This document shows positions 49,302 to 57,432 of a stretch of DNA of 64,000 nt, one piece after another; within the stretch, counting starts at the first letter, position 1; the number at the start of each line of letters is the position of its first letter. Made by a program: the position numbers and the translations under genes. The notes below the pieces were generated by a model. It searched no databases. It was not told the origin of the DNA and saw only the letters and a program-made list of their open reading frames with translations. Origin of the DNA: Streptomyces geranii (GTDB taxonomy: Bacteria; Actinomycetota; Actinomycetes; Streptomycetales; Streptomycetaceae); contig NZ_PJME01000018.1 of the NCBI RefSeq assembly GCF_002954775.1, positions 62,001 to 126,000 of the forward strand. Direction: 5' to 3'.

Positions 49302-50915
49302 ATGGCACCAAGTGCCGAAAGTGAAGAGCCCGTACCGGCGCACCCCGATGTCATCGTGATAGGGGCCGGCGGCAGCGGAGCGGCACTCGCGGCCCGGCTG
49401 TCCGAGGACCCCGATCGCACGGTGCTGGTACTGGAGTCGGGACCAGTTCCGCAGCAACTCTCGGCGTTCCCGGCGGAGTTGCTGGACGCCCGCCTCGTCC
49501 CCGGCGCCCGGCCCGGCCATCCGGCGGTCCAGCGCTACCCGGCGCACCTCACACCGGACCGGCCGTACACGGTCGTCCGAGGCCGCTTCCTCGGCGGCTC
49601 GACCACCGTCAACGGCGGCTACTTCGTCCGGGCCCGACGCGAGGACTTCGACCGGTGGTCGGCGGCGGGCGGTACGGCCTGGTCGTACGAGGGCGCACTG
49701 CCGTTCCTGCGGGCGCTGGAGACCGATCTCGACCTGGGCGCAGACGAGTTGCACGGATCGGAAGGACCGGTCCGGATCCGCCGTACGGACCTGCGACACC
49801 CGGCGGCCGACGCGTTCCGGGCAGCGGCCCTCCAACTGGGCTTCCCGTCGGAACCCGACAAGAACGCCCAGCAGCCACCGGGTTTCGGCCCGGTCCCGTC
49901 CAACGCGGTGGACGGAGTACGCCTCAACACCGGGATCAGTTACCTGCTGCCGGTGCTCGACCGCCCCAACTTGACGGTGCGGGGCGGCAGTACAGTCCAG
50001 CGGATCGTCATCGAGCACGGCCGCGCGACGGGCGTGATCGTCGAACGAGCCGAACGCGACGGGCACCCCCGGATCGATGGGCGCGATGGGCGCGATGGGC
50101 ACCGCGAGATCCTGCGGTGCGGCGAAGTCGTCCTGTGCGCGGGGGCGTTGCGCTCCCCCCAACTGCTGCACCTCTCGGGCATCGGCCCGCGCGACGAACT
50201 GGCCCGCCTGGGCATCCCCGTAGTCCGGGACGCCCCGGCCGTCGGGGTCAGCTTCGGCGATCACCCCCAGATCGCACTGGAGTGGACTCCCCGCCCCCCG
50301 CTCCCCCACCCCGAACCGCCGGCCGACTCCTGGCTCGGCGGCGCCCTGCACCTGCCGTCGTCGGACGGCACCCACCCGGACGGCGACCTGGAGATCCTGC
50401 AGTCGCTCGCCCCCCTGCGCGCACTGACCGACGGAACGCCGAACCTCCCCGACGAACCGCTCGCCCCCCTCGCGTTCCTGGTGTCCGTACAGTCACCGGT
50501 CCTGGGGGGCCGCATGCGCACCTGCTCCCCCGACCCCGCCGTACCTCCGAGGCTCGACTACAACTACCTACGAACCCCCGAGGACAGACGCCGGATGCGG
50601 GAGGCGGTCCGCACGACGGCAGCACTGCTCGCCACCCCCGCCTTCAAGACGCTGTCCGACGGCCTCGTGGACCCGGGCCCCGAGGTCCTGCACGACGACC
50701 GCTCACTGGACACCTGGATCCACACCCACCTGGGCACCTCCCACCACACCTGCGCCACGATCCCGATGGGCCCGGCGGTCGACCCCTACGGGAAGGTGCA
50801 CGGCATAGACGCCCTACGAGTAGCGGACACCTCGATCCTCCCCACGCCCCCACTACGGGGCCCGGCGGCGACGGCGGTCCTGATCGCGGAGATCATCGCC
50901 CAAGCGATGGGATGA
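49302..50915 (+). CDS. mftG: mycofactocin-associated GMC oxidoreductase
   Basis: A GMC-family flavoprotein of 537 aa from ATG 49302, with GGAG just upstream; an in-frame start at 49257 would overlap mftA. It has the FAD dinucleotide motif VIGAGGSGAALAARL (21-26 for GAGGSG), the GRFLGGSTTVNGGYFVRA loop and the C-terminal His pair in GTSHHTCATIPMG. MftG is thought to reoxidise reduced mycofactocin and link it to respiration. It is divergent from mftA. It contains a short DGRDGRDGH repeat near residue 260. It ends at a hairpin and repeat copy 5 facing mftR. Confidence 0.92.
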   Translation: MAPSAESEEPVPAHPDVIVIGAGGSGAALAARLSEDPDRTVLVLESGPVPQQLSAFPAELLDARLVPGARPGHPAVQRYPAHLTPDRPYTVVRGRFLGGSTTVNGGYFVRARREDFDRWSAAGGTAWSYEGALPFLRALETDLDLGADELHGSEGPVRIRRTDLRHPAADAFRAAALQLGFPSEPDKNAQQPPGFGPVPSNAVDGVRLNTGISYLLPVLDRPNLTVRGGSTVQRIVIEHGRATGVIVERAERDGHPRIDGRDGRDGHREILRCGEVVLCAGALRSPQLLHLSGIGPRDELARLGIPVVRDAPAVGVSFGDHPQIALEWTPRPPLPHPEPPADSWLGGALHLPSSDGTHPDGDLEILQSLAPLRALTDGTPNLPDEPLAPLAFLVSVQSPVLGGRMRTCSPDPAVPPRLDYNYLRTPEDRRRMREAVRTTAALLATPAFKTLSDGLVDPGPEVLHDDRSLDTWIHTHLGTSHHTCATIPMGPAVDPYGKVHGIDALRVADTSILPTPPLRGPAATAVLIAEIIAQAMG

Positions 50916-50962
50916 ACCGCGCTGGTCAGGCGGTCCGTCGACTACGGACGGCGGGGCCGGCC

Positions 50963-50990
50963 GAAAGGCAGGGGCGCAGCCCCGCCTTTC
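50963..50990. terminator. terminator hairpin after mftG
   Basis: GAAAGGC (50963-50969) and GGGGC (50971-50975) pair with GCCCC (50979-50983) and GCCTTTC (50984-50990): 12 bp with one bulged A and the loop GCA. The layout is the same as the hairpin at 31357, and it is again followed directly by the 20-mer repeat. Confidence 0.8.
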
Positions 50991-51023
50991 AGGGGCGCGG
51001 GGAACTGCGCGACCAGCCCCCAC
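50991..51023. repeat. convergent-junction repeat, copy 5
   Basis: AGGGGCGCGGGGAACTGCGC followed by GACCAGCCCCCAC. It lies between the converging mftG (stop 50915) and mftR (stop 51057) and is joined to the hairpin at 50963. Confidence 0.78.
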
Positions 51024-51056
51024 CGACCCGCGGCCAACGAACCGCCGAAGCTCACT

Positions 51057-51713
51057 TCACCCCTCGAACCCCTCGAACCCCACCGCAAGCTGCCCCACAG
51101 CCCGATCCAACAACACACCCAGATCCGCGCCCTCGTCACCCAACCAGTGCTCGTACGCAGCGATACACGCGGCCAACGCCGCATGCCCCAGCAGCCGGGG
51201 CAACAGGTCGGACACCGGCACCCCCATCCGCCGCGCCGCGAACGCAGTGACATGCTCCCGCCACGTCGTGTACCGCACCGTCGAGTCCGCCTGCAGCGTA
51301 GGCACCCGCAGAATGAGCGTCATCCGCTCCCGATGCCACGGCACCACCGCCGGGTCGAACCGGTTGAACTCGACCACGACCCCCCGCAACGCGTCCATCA
51401 TCGGTACGCCAGGATCGGTCGCCGCCAGCAGATCCTCAAGCCTCAGCAGCTGCTCCTCGAAGTCGCCCCACACGAGGTCGTTCTTGGAGGCGAAGTAGCG
51501 GAAGAAGGTACGCCGGCCGATCCCGGCGGCGGCGGCGATGTCGTCGACCGTCGTCGCGTCGAAACCCTGCCGGGCGAACAGTTCGAAGCCCAGGCGTTCG
51601 AGCGCGGCCCGTGAGGTCACCCGGGGCCGCCCCGTACGGCTCACCCCGACCCGGGCGTCTCCGCCCGCCACGCTCTCCCGCCGTCCCGTGTCAGCAACCA
51701 CACCGCACATCAT
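51057..51713 (-). CDS. mftR: TetR-family regulator of the mycofactocin locus
   Basis: A TetR-type regulator of about 218 aa. The N-terminal HTH is clear: TGRPRVTSRAALERLGFELF, then TTVDDIAAAAGIGRRTFFRYF. A helical ligand domain of about 140 residues follows. It sits next to mftG and is the family expected for MftR, which senses long-chain acyl-CoA in mycobacteria. The start is uncertain: I give ATG 51713 (an adjacent ATG is at 51710), but a GTG closer to the SRTGRPR segment would give a more usual N-terminus. It is divergent from the CoA-binding protein. Confidence 0.88.
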   Translation of the reverse strand: MMCGVVADTGRRESVAGGDARVGVSRTGRPRVTSRAALERLGFELFARQGFDATTVDDIAAAAGIGRRTFFRYFASKNDLVWGDFEEQLLRLEDLLAATDPGVPMMDALRGVVVEFNRFDPAVVPWHRERMTLILRVPTLQADSTVRYTTWREHVTAFAARRMGVPVSDLLPRLLGHAALAACIAAYEHWLGDEGADLGVLLDRAVGQLAVGFEGFEG

Positions 51714-51772
51714 GCATCGGGCGGGCGGAATCACCGCACGCCGTCCGCTGTTGTCCCGCACAGCAGTTCTCG

Positions 51773-51812
51773 CACGAGTACGAGTACGTGTACGAGGACG
51801 ACGACAACGAGT
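51773..51812. repeat. short tandem CGAGTA/GAC-rich stretch
   Basis: The stretch starts GCACGAGTACGAGTACGTGT and continues ACGAGGACGACGACAACGAG. The unit (C)GAGTA(C) is repeated with drift, then GAC triplets. It lies in the gap between divergent mftR and the CoA-binding gene, 20 bases or more before the latter's start, so it could hold an operator. No coding use is likely. Confidence 0.5.
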
Positions 51813-51832
51813 GCGTACCAAGGAGGCCGGGC

Positions 51833-52246
51833 GTGTACGGCGACCCAGCGACGATCGGCAAGATCCTGACCCAGCTCGGCGACACCTGGGCCATCGTGGG
51901 CCTGTCGTCGAACGAGCGGCGGGCCGCGTACGGCGTGGCCGCGGTGCTCCAGCGCTACGGCAAGCGGATCATCCCCGTCCACCCGAAGGCCGAGACGGTC
52001 CACGGCGAACAGGGCTACGCCTCGCTCGCCGACATCCCCTCGGACATCCACGTCGACGTCGTCGATGTCTTCGTGAACAGCGACCAGGCCGGTCAGGTCG
52101 CCGACGAGGCCGCCGCGATCGGCGCCAAGGCCGTCTGGTTCCAGCTCGGCGTCATCGACGAGAAGGCGTACGAGCGCACCCGCGCCGCCGGACTCGACAT
52201 GGTCATGGACCGCTGCCCGGCCATCGAGATCCCGCGCCTCGGCTGA
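51833..52246 (+). CDS. CoA-binding protein (YccU-like Rossmann domain)
   Basis: A single CoA-binding Rossmann-type domain of 137 aa. It has WAIVGLSSNERRAAYGVAAVLQ at the nucleotide-binding strand and loop, RIIPVHPKAE, the VDVVDVFVNSDQAG segment, AKAVWFQLGV and the C-terminal VMDRCPAIE with the family Cys. The start is GTG 51833 with AGGAGG six bases upstream. The molecular role of these small proteins is not settled; they bind CoA and may sense or store it. It ends 30 bases before the convergent lyase-like gene. Confidence 0.92.
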   Translation: MYGDPATIGKILTQLGDTWAIVGLSSNERRAAYGVAAVLQRYGKRIIPVHPKAETVHGEQGYASLADIPSDIHVDVVDVFVNSDQAGQVADEAAAIGAKAVWFQLGVIDEKAYERTRAAGLDMVMDRCPAIEIPRLG

Positions 52247-52276
52247 CGCGTGATCCCGGCGGCACCGGTACGGAGA

Positions 52277-53767
52277 TCACCGCCCCCGCCGACGCAGCAG
52301 CAGAAGCCCGCCCGCGAGCGCGGTGACACCGGTCGCCGCGGTCCAGGCGACGACGTCGGTCGTACCGGTAGCGGCGAGATCGTCACCCTTGCCACCTTGA
52401 GGAGTGGCACCCCCGACCGGACGCGCACCCGCAGCAGGACTCGCTTCAGAAGACACACCAGGAGTCACGTCAGGAGCGGAGTCAGCAGGCGCGTCAGAAG
52501 TCGCGTCCGGACCAGGACTGACGCCACTCCCACTCCCCTTCTCCCGACTGAACGCCAGCGTCCCGAACCCCAGTTGGTCGTACCCGCCGCTGTTGGGCCC
52601 GTAGTCGCCACCGCCGCCCTCGGGCGAAGCCTGGGCGGCGATCCGGGTCAGGTAGGTCGCGGACAGCCCACGCCGCTTGGTGTAGTGGTTGGCGATCATG
52701 GCCCAGATCGGGCGGGTCATCGCCGGGTCCACCGCAGCGGCAGCCGACGCGGTCTCGCTGCCCGACCAGCCGTTGATCGCGCCCTTCTTGCGGGTGTTGG
52801 CCGTGTACGGCACCTCGCCGCCCATGCTCCACTTCGCCACGTACTGGGCGCCCTTGAGGAAGCGGCTGTCGTCGTAGCCGTACAGGTCGATGCCCTGGTT
52901 CCAGGCCATCTCGCAGACCGTGCCCATCAGTCCGACGCCGAGCAACGCGTGCCCCTGGTCGCGGCCCGCCTCGATCCATTCGCCGAGTTCGAGCCCCTGG
53001 TCGTCGTACACGACGGGGACGGCGTTCCTGACCGAGCCCATGCCCGCGCCGTTCTTGAAGTACTCGACGGCCCGGTCGATCTTGGCGCGGTCGTCGCAGA
53101 GGATGCCGACGGCCAGGACACAGGCGATTGCCGTGAGGTCCCAGTTGGCCCAGTAGTTGCTGATGACGGCGCCGTTGTGGTTGGCCAGGAAGTCCTCGCT
53201 GAGCGGGTGGAAGACGTCCAGCATCATCTTCTGGAAGCGGGCGAGGTCGAAGTCGGCGTGGTCACGGACGAGTTCGGCCGCGTTGGCGAACTGGTAGCCG
53301 TACAGGCCCGCCGCGAGGAACCGGTCGGCGGAGCCCTGCAGTGAAGTGAGCGTCGCCGACCAGGCGTTGAGGATCGCGACGGCGGTGTCGCCGTACGCGC
53401 TCTCGCCGGTGACGTGCCAGCGCAGGGCGTTCTGGTAGGCCGCGTGGATGTCGTTGTAGAGGGTCCGGTAGTTCTGCGGTGAGCCGCTGCCCCGGTAGAC
53501 GACGGCCTGCGGGTTGGCCGTCCAGCCGCTCTGCGCATGGGAGTTGGCGGTCAGCCGGGCGAAGCCCGCGGTGTACGGCGCCGCCCCGGCCCGCACCTTC
53601 TTCGCCATCCGGTCCAGATCCGTCCGGGTGTGCAGCATGCCCGGGTGTACGAGACTCGCGCCGGCCGCCGTGGCCTGCGGGGCGGCGAGGGTCGTACCGA
53701 TGGCGACGGCGCCCGCCGTCGCACCGGTGAACTTCAGCATGCCGCGACGACTGATCCTTGTGTTCAA
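52277..53767 (-). CDS. Tat-exported, LAXTG-anchored alginate-lyase-like protein
   Basis: A 496-residue surface protein starting at TTG 53767 (AAGGA nine bases upstream). The twin-arginine signal is SRRGMLKF (RR at 7-8), followed by a hydrophobic stretch and an AQATAAGA-like cleavage region. The body (about 60-390) is an alpha-barrel resembling alginate-lyase (PL5-like) domains, with YRTLYNDIHAAYQNALRW, GNWDLT-like NYWANWDLTAIA and EIAGRDQGH-like EWIEAGRDQGHALLG segments. A Ser/Pro/Ala-rich linker (410-460) leads to LAATG (464-468), a transmembrane helix and RRRGR, a class E sortase signal. It probably acts on an extracellular polysaccharide. Substrate unknown. Confidence 0.88.
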   Translation of the reverse strand: MNTRISRRGMLKFTGATAGAVAIGTTLAAPQATAAGASLVHPGMLHTRTDLDRMAKKVRAGAAPYTAGFARLTANSHAQSGWTANPQAVVYRGSGSPQNYRTLYNDIHAAYQNALRWHVTGESAYGDTAVAILNAWSATLTSLQGSADRFLAAGLYGYQFANAAELVRDHADFDLARFQKMMLDVFHPLSEDFLANHNGAVISNYWANWDLTAIACVLAVGILCDDRAKIDRAVEYFKNGAGMGSVRNAVPVVYDDQGLELGEWIEAGRDQGHALLGVGLMGTVCEMAWNQGIDLYGYDDSRFLKGAQYVAKWSMGGEVPYTANTRKKGAINGWSGSETASAAAAVDPAMTRPIWAMIANHYTKRRGLSATYLTRIAAQASPEGGGGDYGPNSGGYDQLGFGTLAFSREKGSGSGVSPGPDATSDAPADSAPDVTPGVSSEASPAAGARPVGGATPQGGKGDDLAATGTTDVVAWTAATGVTALAGGLLLLRRRGR

Positions 53768-53872
53768 AGCTGCGGTCCTTGAATCGGGGGGTGCGGTGCG
53801 TACGGAGAGGAGACGCGCCCCAGGACCGCCGATAACGAAAAGTGCGGTTACCCAACCAGGCACGGCAGTCGA

Positions 53873-53880
53873 CATAATGT
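53873..53880 (+). promoter_or_regulatory. -10 element of pobA
   Basis: CATAATGT contains CATAAT and TAATGT, both plausible -10 hexamers. The transcription start would fall at or just after the GTG codons at 53879 and 53885. No ribosome site precedes either GTG, so pobA is probably leaderless, with 53885 the likelier start in that case. Confidence 0.5.
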
Positions 53881-55120
53881 GAGCGTGACCTTCGCCTCAC
53901 CGCTCCCCGACGCCACGCCCAACACCCCCTCCGCGCAACGCCTTCCGGTCGTGATCGTGGGCGCAGGCCCCGCCGGGCTCACCGTCGGGAACATCCTGCG
54001 GGCCGCCGGTGTCGACTGCGTGGTGCTGGAGACGGAGAGCCGGGAGTTCATCGAGCAGCACCCCCGGGCCGGGTTCATCGAGGAGTGGGCGGTGCACGCG
54101 CTCCACCAGCGGGGGCTGGCCGACACCTTGCTGGAGCGGGCCGGTACGCACACGCGGTGCGAGTTCCGGTTCGACGGCCGACGCCACCGCTTCGAGTACG
54201 CCGAACTGTCGGGCCACCGCCACTTCGCCTACCCCCAGCCCCTGTTGGTGACGGACCTGGTGCGCGAGTACGCCGACGTGCGCGGCGGCGACATCCGCTT
54301 CAACGTCCGGGACGTCCTCGTGCACGACCTGGACACGGACCGCCCCGCGGTGTCGTACATCTCGGCCGAGACAGGCCAACGGGAGTACGTGCAGGGCGAG
54401 TTCATCGCCGGATGCGACGGGGCACGCGGGGTGACCCGTACGGCGATCCCGGCGGCGCACGCCCGGGTCGCGCGGCACGACTACGGCATCGGCTGGCTGG
54501 CCCTGCTCGCCGAGGCGCCGCCGTCCAACGACTGCGTGATGTTCGGCATCCATCCGCGTGGCTTCGCCGGTCACATGGCCCGTGGCCCCGAGGTCACCCG
54601 CTACTACCTCGAATGCCCGCCCGGCGACGACCCGGCGAACTGGCCGGACGACCGCGTCTGGGCCGAACTCCACGAACGGCTCGGCGCGTTGGGGGCGCCC
54701 CCGCTCAACGAGGGGCGTCTGATCGAGAAGCGCGTCCTCGACATGCACAACTACGTCGTGGAGCCGATGCAGTTCGGGCGGCTGTTCCTGGCGGGCGACG
54801 CGGCCCATCTCACCGCGCCCATCGCCGCCAAGGGCATGAACCTCGCCCTGCACGACGCCTTCCTGCTCGGCGACGGACTCGTCGAGTACCTCACGAAGGG
54901 CGACCCCGACGCCCTGAACGGCTACTCGAAGGCGTGTCTGCGGCGCGTCTGGCAGTACCAGGAGTTCTCCCTGTGGCTGTCGGACATCTACCACGGGGCG
55001 TCGTCGGGCGACCCGTTCCGCTCGGGCACGACCCTGGCCCGCCTCCGCCGCGTCCTCGACTCCCCGGCCGCCGCAGCGGCGTTCGCCGAGGTGTACATCG
55101 GCCGCGACGCCGACCACTGA
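53879..55120 (+). CDS. pobA: 4-hydroxybenzoate 3-monooxygenase
   Basis: A class A flavoprotein hydroxylase of 413 aa (411 if read from GTG 53885). It has the FAD motif VVIVGAGPAGLTVGN, the TESREFIEQHPRAGFIEEWAV region that contacts substrate, the DG motif GCDGARGVTR and the GD motif LFLAGDAAHLTAPIAAKGMN. It closely resembles PobA, which converts 4-hydroxybenzoate to protocatechuate with NADPH or NADH and oxygen. No protocatechuate ring-cleavage genes are in the window. It is divergent from the lyase-like gene. No PobR-type regulator is adjacent. Confidence 0.93.
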   Translation: MSVTFASPLPDATPNTPSAQRLPVVIVGAGPAGLTVGNILRAAGVDCVVLETESREFIEQHPRAGFIEEWAVHALHQRGLADTLLERAGTHTRCEFRFDGRRHRFEYAELSGHRHFAYPQPLLVTDLVREYADVRGGDIRFNVRDVLVHDLDTDRPAVSYISAETGQREYVQGEFIAGCDGARGVTRTAIPAAHARVARHDYGIGWLALLAEAPPSNDCVMFGIHPRGFAGHMARGPEVTRYYLECPPGDDPANWPDDRVWAELHERLGALGAPPLNEGRLIEKRVLDMHNYVVEPMQFGRLFLAGDAAHLTAPIAAKGMNLALHDAFLLGDGLVEYLTKGDPDALNGYSKACLRRVWQYQEFSLWLSDIYHGASSGDPFRSGTTLARLRRVLDSPAAAAAFAEVYIGRDADH

Positions 55121-55127
55121 CCTGGAC

Positions 55128-55205
55128 CCACAAGCGGCCGTCAGAAACGACGACCAGAGGCGACCGTCAGAGCCAACTGCCAGAAGCGACTGCCGAAGCC
55201 AGCCG
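55128..55205. repeat. degenerate CCGTCAG/CCAGAAGCGAC repeat after pobA
   Basis: Between the converging pobA and YbaK-like genes the sequence repeats CCGTCAG three times (near 55137, 55167 and 55203) with related units CCAGAGGCGA, CCAGAAGCGACTG and CCGAAGCCAG between. This junction lacks the 20-mer repeat seen at six others. Confidence 0.4.
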
Positions 55206-55769
55206 TCAGCCGATGCCCAACCCCAGCCCCTCCACCACCACCGCACCCGGCAGCTCGGCGAACGCCTTCCCGGGCACCAGCAGTTTGCCGCGCCGACGGC
55301 CGCTGCCGACCAGCACCCAGGGCAGGTCGACGACGGCCGAGTCGACCAACAGGGGCCAGGATTGCGGGAGTCCGATGGGCGTGATGCCCCCGTACTCCAT
55401 CCCGCTCTCCCCGACGGCCGTGTCCATCGGCGCGAACGAGGCCTTGCGGGCGCCGAGTTGGCGGCGCACCACGCCGTTCACATCGACCCGGGCGGAGGAG
55501 AGGACGAGACACGCGGCGAGGGTGGTCTCGCCGCCGCGCTTGCCGGCCACGACCACGCAGTTCGCCGACTGATCGAGCAGCTCCCGCCCGTAGTGCTCCA
55601 CGAAGACGGCGGTGTCGGCCCACGCCGGGTCGGTGTCGACGTACACGATCTGCTCGGCGGGGGTGGAGCCGGTCCACCGGCGTACGGCGTCGGCGACCGG
55701 GCCGACGAGTTCACCGAGGCACTCGGGGGCCGGGGTCGCGGTGTCGAAGTCTCCGATGGGTGCGCGCAT
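55206..55769 (-). CDS. YbaK/ProRS-editing-domain aminoacyl-tRNA deacylase family protein
   Basis: A 187-residue protein with a C-terminal YbaK/EbsC fold (about 60-187). Segments are CVVVAGKRGGETTLAACLV, DVNGVVRRQLGARKASFAP with the family lysine, GESGMEYGGITPIGLP, and a final strand ending GAVVVEGLG. Members hydrolyse misacylated tRNAs in trans. The 60-residue N-terminal part looks like an added helical region. It starts at ATG 55769 and is monocistronic or first in a short unit. Target amino acid not predictable. Confidence 0.88.
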   Translation of the reverse strand: MRAPIGDFDTATPAPECLGELVGPVADAVRRWTGSTPAEQIVYVDTDPAWADTAVFVEHYGRELLDQSANCVVVAGKRGGETTLAACLVLSSARVDVNGVVRRQLGARKASFAPMDTAVGESGMEYGGITPIGLPQSWPLLVDSAVVDLPWVLVGSGRRRGKLLVPGKAFAELPGAVVVEGLGLGIG

Positions 55770-55812
55770 GACGGCACGCTAACAGCCCTCGCCGGTCCCC
55801 CGGCCGGGCGGC

Positions 55813-56385
55813 TCAGCTCACCGGCGGGACCGACACCGACATCATCATCTCCAGCGGTTCGGTGCCGTCGTTCCCGTACACATGGGGGACGTTGGCCTCG
55901 AAGGTGGCGCTCGCGCCCGCCGGGACACGGTGTTCGACCCCGTCGACCGTGAGGGTCAGTTCACCCGCCGTCACATGCAGGATCTCGAACGTACCCGCCG
56001 GGTGCGGATCGGACGGACTGCTGTCGCCGGGCATGAGCCGCCAGTCCCACAGCTCCAGCGGACCCGGCGCCTCGGTGCCCGCGAGGAGCCGGTTGTAGCT
56101 GCCGGCATCGGTGTGCCACAGCCGGACGGCCTGCTCGGCGGAGACGACACGGACCTTGGGGCCCTGTTCGTGGTCGAGCAGGGTGGTGATGCTGACGCCG
56201 AGCGCGTCACCGATCTTCACGACCGTGCCGAGGCTGGGGTTGGTGCGGGCCTGCTCGATCTGGATGAGCATCCCGCGGCTGACTCCGGCCCGGGCGGCGA
56301 GCGCCTCCAGGGTGAAGCCGCGCTCGGCACGCCAGCGCTTCACACTGCGCGCCAGCGACTGGGTCAGCAGATCGAGGTCCGACAC
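55813..56385 (-). CDS. XRE-family regulator with cupin domain
   Basis: A 190-residue regulator. An HTH_3 domain occupies about residues 10-65 (RAERGFTLEALAARAGVSRGMLIQIEQAR) and a small cupin barrel about 115-185 (HPAGTFEILHVTAGELTLTVDG, GASATFEANVPHVYGN). Such proteins control small-molecule metabolism or efflux. It starts at GTG 56385 with AGGGTGG upstream and is divergent from the EamA transporter, so it probably regulates that gene and itself. The gap holds A/T-rich CATAATTTTG on its own strand, a likely -10. Confidence 0.92.
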   Translation of the reverse strand: MSDLDLLTQSLARSVKRWRAERGFTLEALAARAGVSRGMLIQIEQARTNPSLGTVVKIGDALGVSITTLLDHEQGPKVRVVSAEQAVRLWHTDAGSYNRLLAGTEAPGPLELWDWRLMPGDSSPSDPHPAGTFEILHVTAGELTLTVDGVEHRVPAGASATFEANVPHVYGNDGTEPLEMMMSVSVPPVS

Positions 56386-56487
56386 CGTTCCACCCTGAGT
56401 GCAAAATTATGAATGACAGAGTTCACTTCACTGGACTACGGTGTGGTGCACCGAATCGTTCAATCCACTGTACTGCGAGGCGTCTCC

Positions 56488-57345
56488 ATGACCGCATTCT
56501 TCGCCCTGGCCACCAGCCTGCTCTGGGGACTGGCCGACTTCGGCGGCGGTCTGCTGACCCGGCGCATGTCGGCGTTGACGGTGGTCGTGGTCTCGCAGTC
56601 GATCGCGGCGGTCGTCCTCGGCGTGATCGTGGTGCTGACCGGCGGCTGGACCGAGGCGGGCCCCCGCCTCTGGTTCGCGGTCGCCGCGGGCCTCGCGGGA
56701 CCGGTGGCGCTGCTCTCCTTCTACAAGGCGCTCGCCCTGGGCCCGATGGGGGTCGTCTCCCCGCTCGGCTCCCTCGGCGTCGCCGTCCCCATCAGCGTCG
56801 GCCTCTTCCTCGGCGAGCGTCCCGGGCTGCTCCAGTTCGCGGGGATCGCGGTCGCCGTCGTCGGCGTCGTCCTCGCGGGCGGACCGCAGCTCAGGGGGGC
56901 GCCCGTGCAGCGCCAGGCGATCCTGCTCAGCCTGCTCGCGGCGTTCGGCTTCGGCACGGTGTTCGCCCTGATCGCGGAGGCGTCGACCACCGTCACCGGC
57001 CTGTTCCTCGCACTCTTCGTCCAGCGCGTGACGAACGTCGCCGTCGGCGGCACTGCCCTGTACGTCTCGGTCCGCCGAGGCGGCACGGCCCTCCCGCCGG
57101 GCGGCTTCCCCTGGCAGACCCTCCCGGCACTGGCCTTCGTGGGCCTCGCGGACGTAGCCGCGAACGGCACCTACTCGGTGGCGGCCCAGCACGGCCCGGT
57201 CACAGTGGCCGCCGTACTGGCATCCCTCTACCCGGTGGTCACAGCCCTGGCAGCACGCGGCTTCCTGAGCGAACGCCTACGCGCGGTACAGGCGGCGGGC
57301 GCGGGCCTGGCCCTGGTGGGCACACTGCTACTGGCAACGGGCTGA
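56488..57345 (+). CDS. EamA/DMT-family transporter
   Basis: A 285-residue membrane protein of the drug/metabolite transporter superfamily from ATG 56488 (GAGG seven bases upstream); an open frame reaches back to 56413 but lacks membrane character. Ten helices in two EamA repeats can be made out. The first repeat contains LATSLLWGLADFGGGLL and PLGSLGVAVPISVGLFLGERP; the second contains YSVAAQHGPVTVAAVLASLYPVVTALAARGFLSERL. Substrate unknown; amino-acid-like or small-metabolite efflux is usual. Probably controlled by the adjacent XRE-cupin protein. Confidence 0.9.
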   Translation: MTAFFALATSLLWGLADFGGGLLTRRMSALTVVVVSQSIAAVVLGVIVVLTGGWTEAGPRLWFAVAAGLAGPVALLSFYKALALGPMGVVSPLGSLGVAVPISVGLFLGERPGLLQFAGIAVAVVGVVLAGGPQLRGAPVQRQAILLSLLAAFGFGTVFALIAEASTTVTGLFLALFVQRVTNVAVGGTALYVSVRRGGTALPPGGFPWQTLPALAFVGLADVAANGTYSVAAQHGPVTVAAVLASLYPVVTALAARGFLSERLRAVQAAGAGLALVGTLLLATG

Positions 57346-57356
57346 GTGGAGCGCCC

Positions 57357-57393
57357 CGTCAGAGGCGCGGGGAACTGCGCGCCCAACCCCCAC
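57357..57393. repeat. convergent-junction repeat, copy 6
   Basis: CGTCAGAGGCGCGGGGAACT followed by GCGCGCCCAACCCCCAC carries the 20-mer core with one change. It lies between the converging EamA transporter (stop 57345) and acyltransferase (stop 57433). Confidence 0.72.
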
Positions 57394-57432
57394 CGAACCC
57401 GCAGCCAGCCACCGAACCGACACCACCCCGCA

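Noticed and set aside
6011..57393. CRISPR array or insertion sequences behind the repeated 20-mer
   Set aside because: The copies are tens of kilobases apart, single, and in both orientations, with no spacers, no cas genes, no transposase and no target-site duplications.
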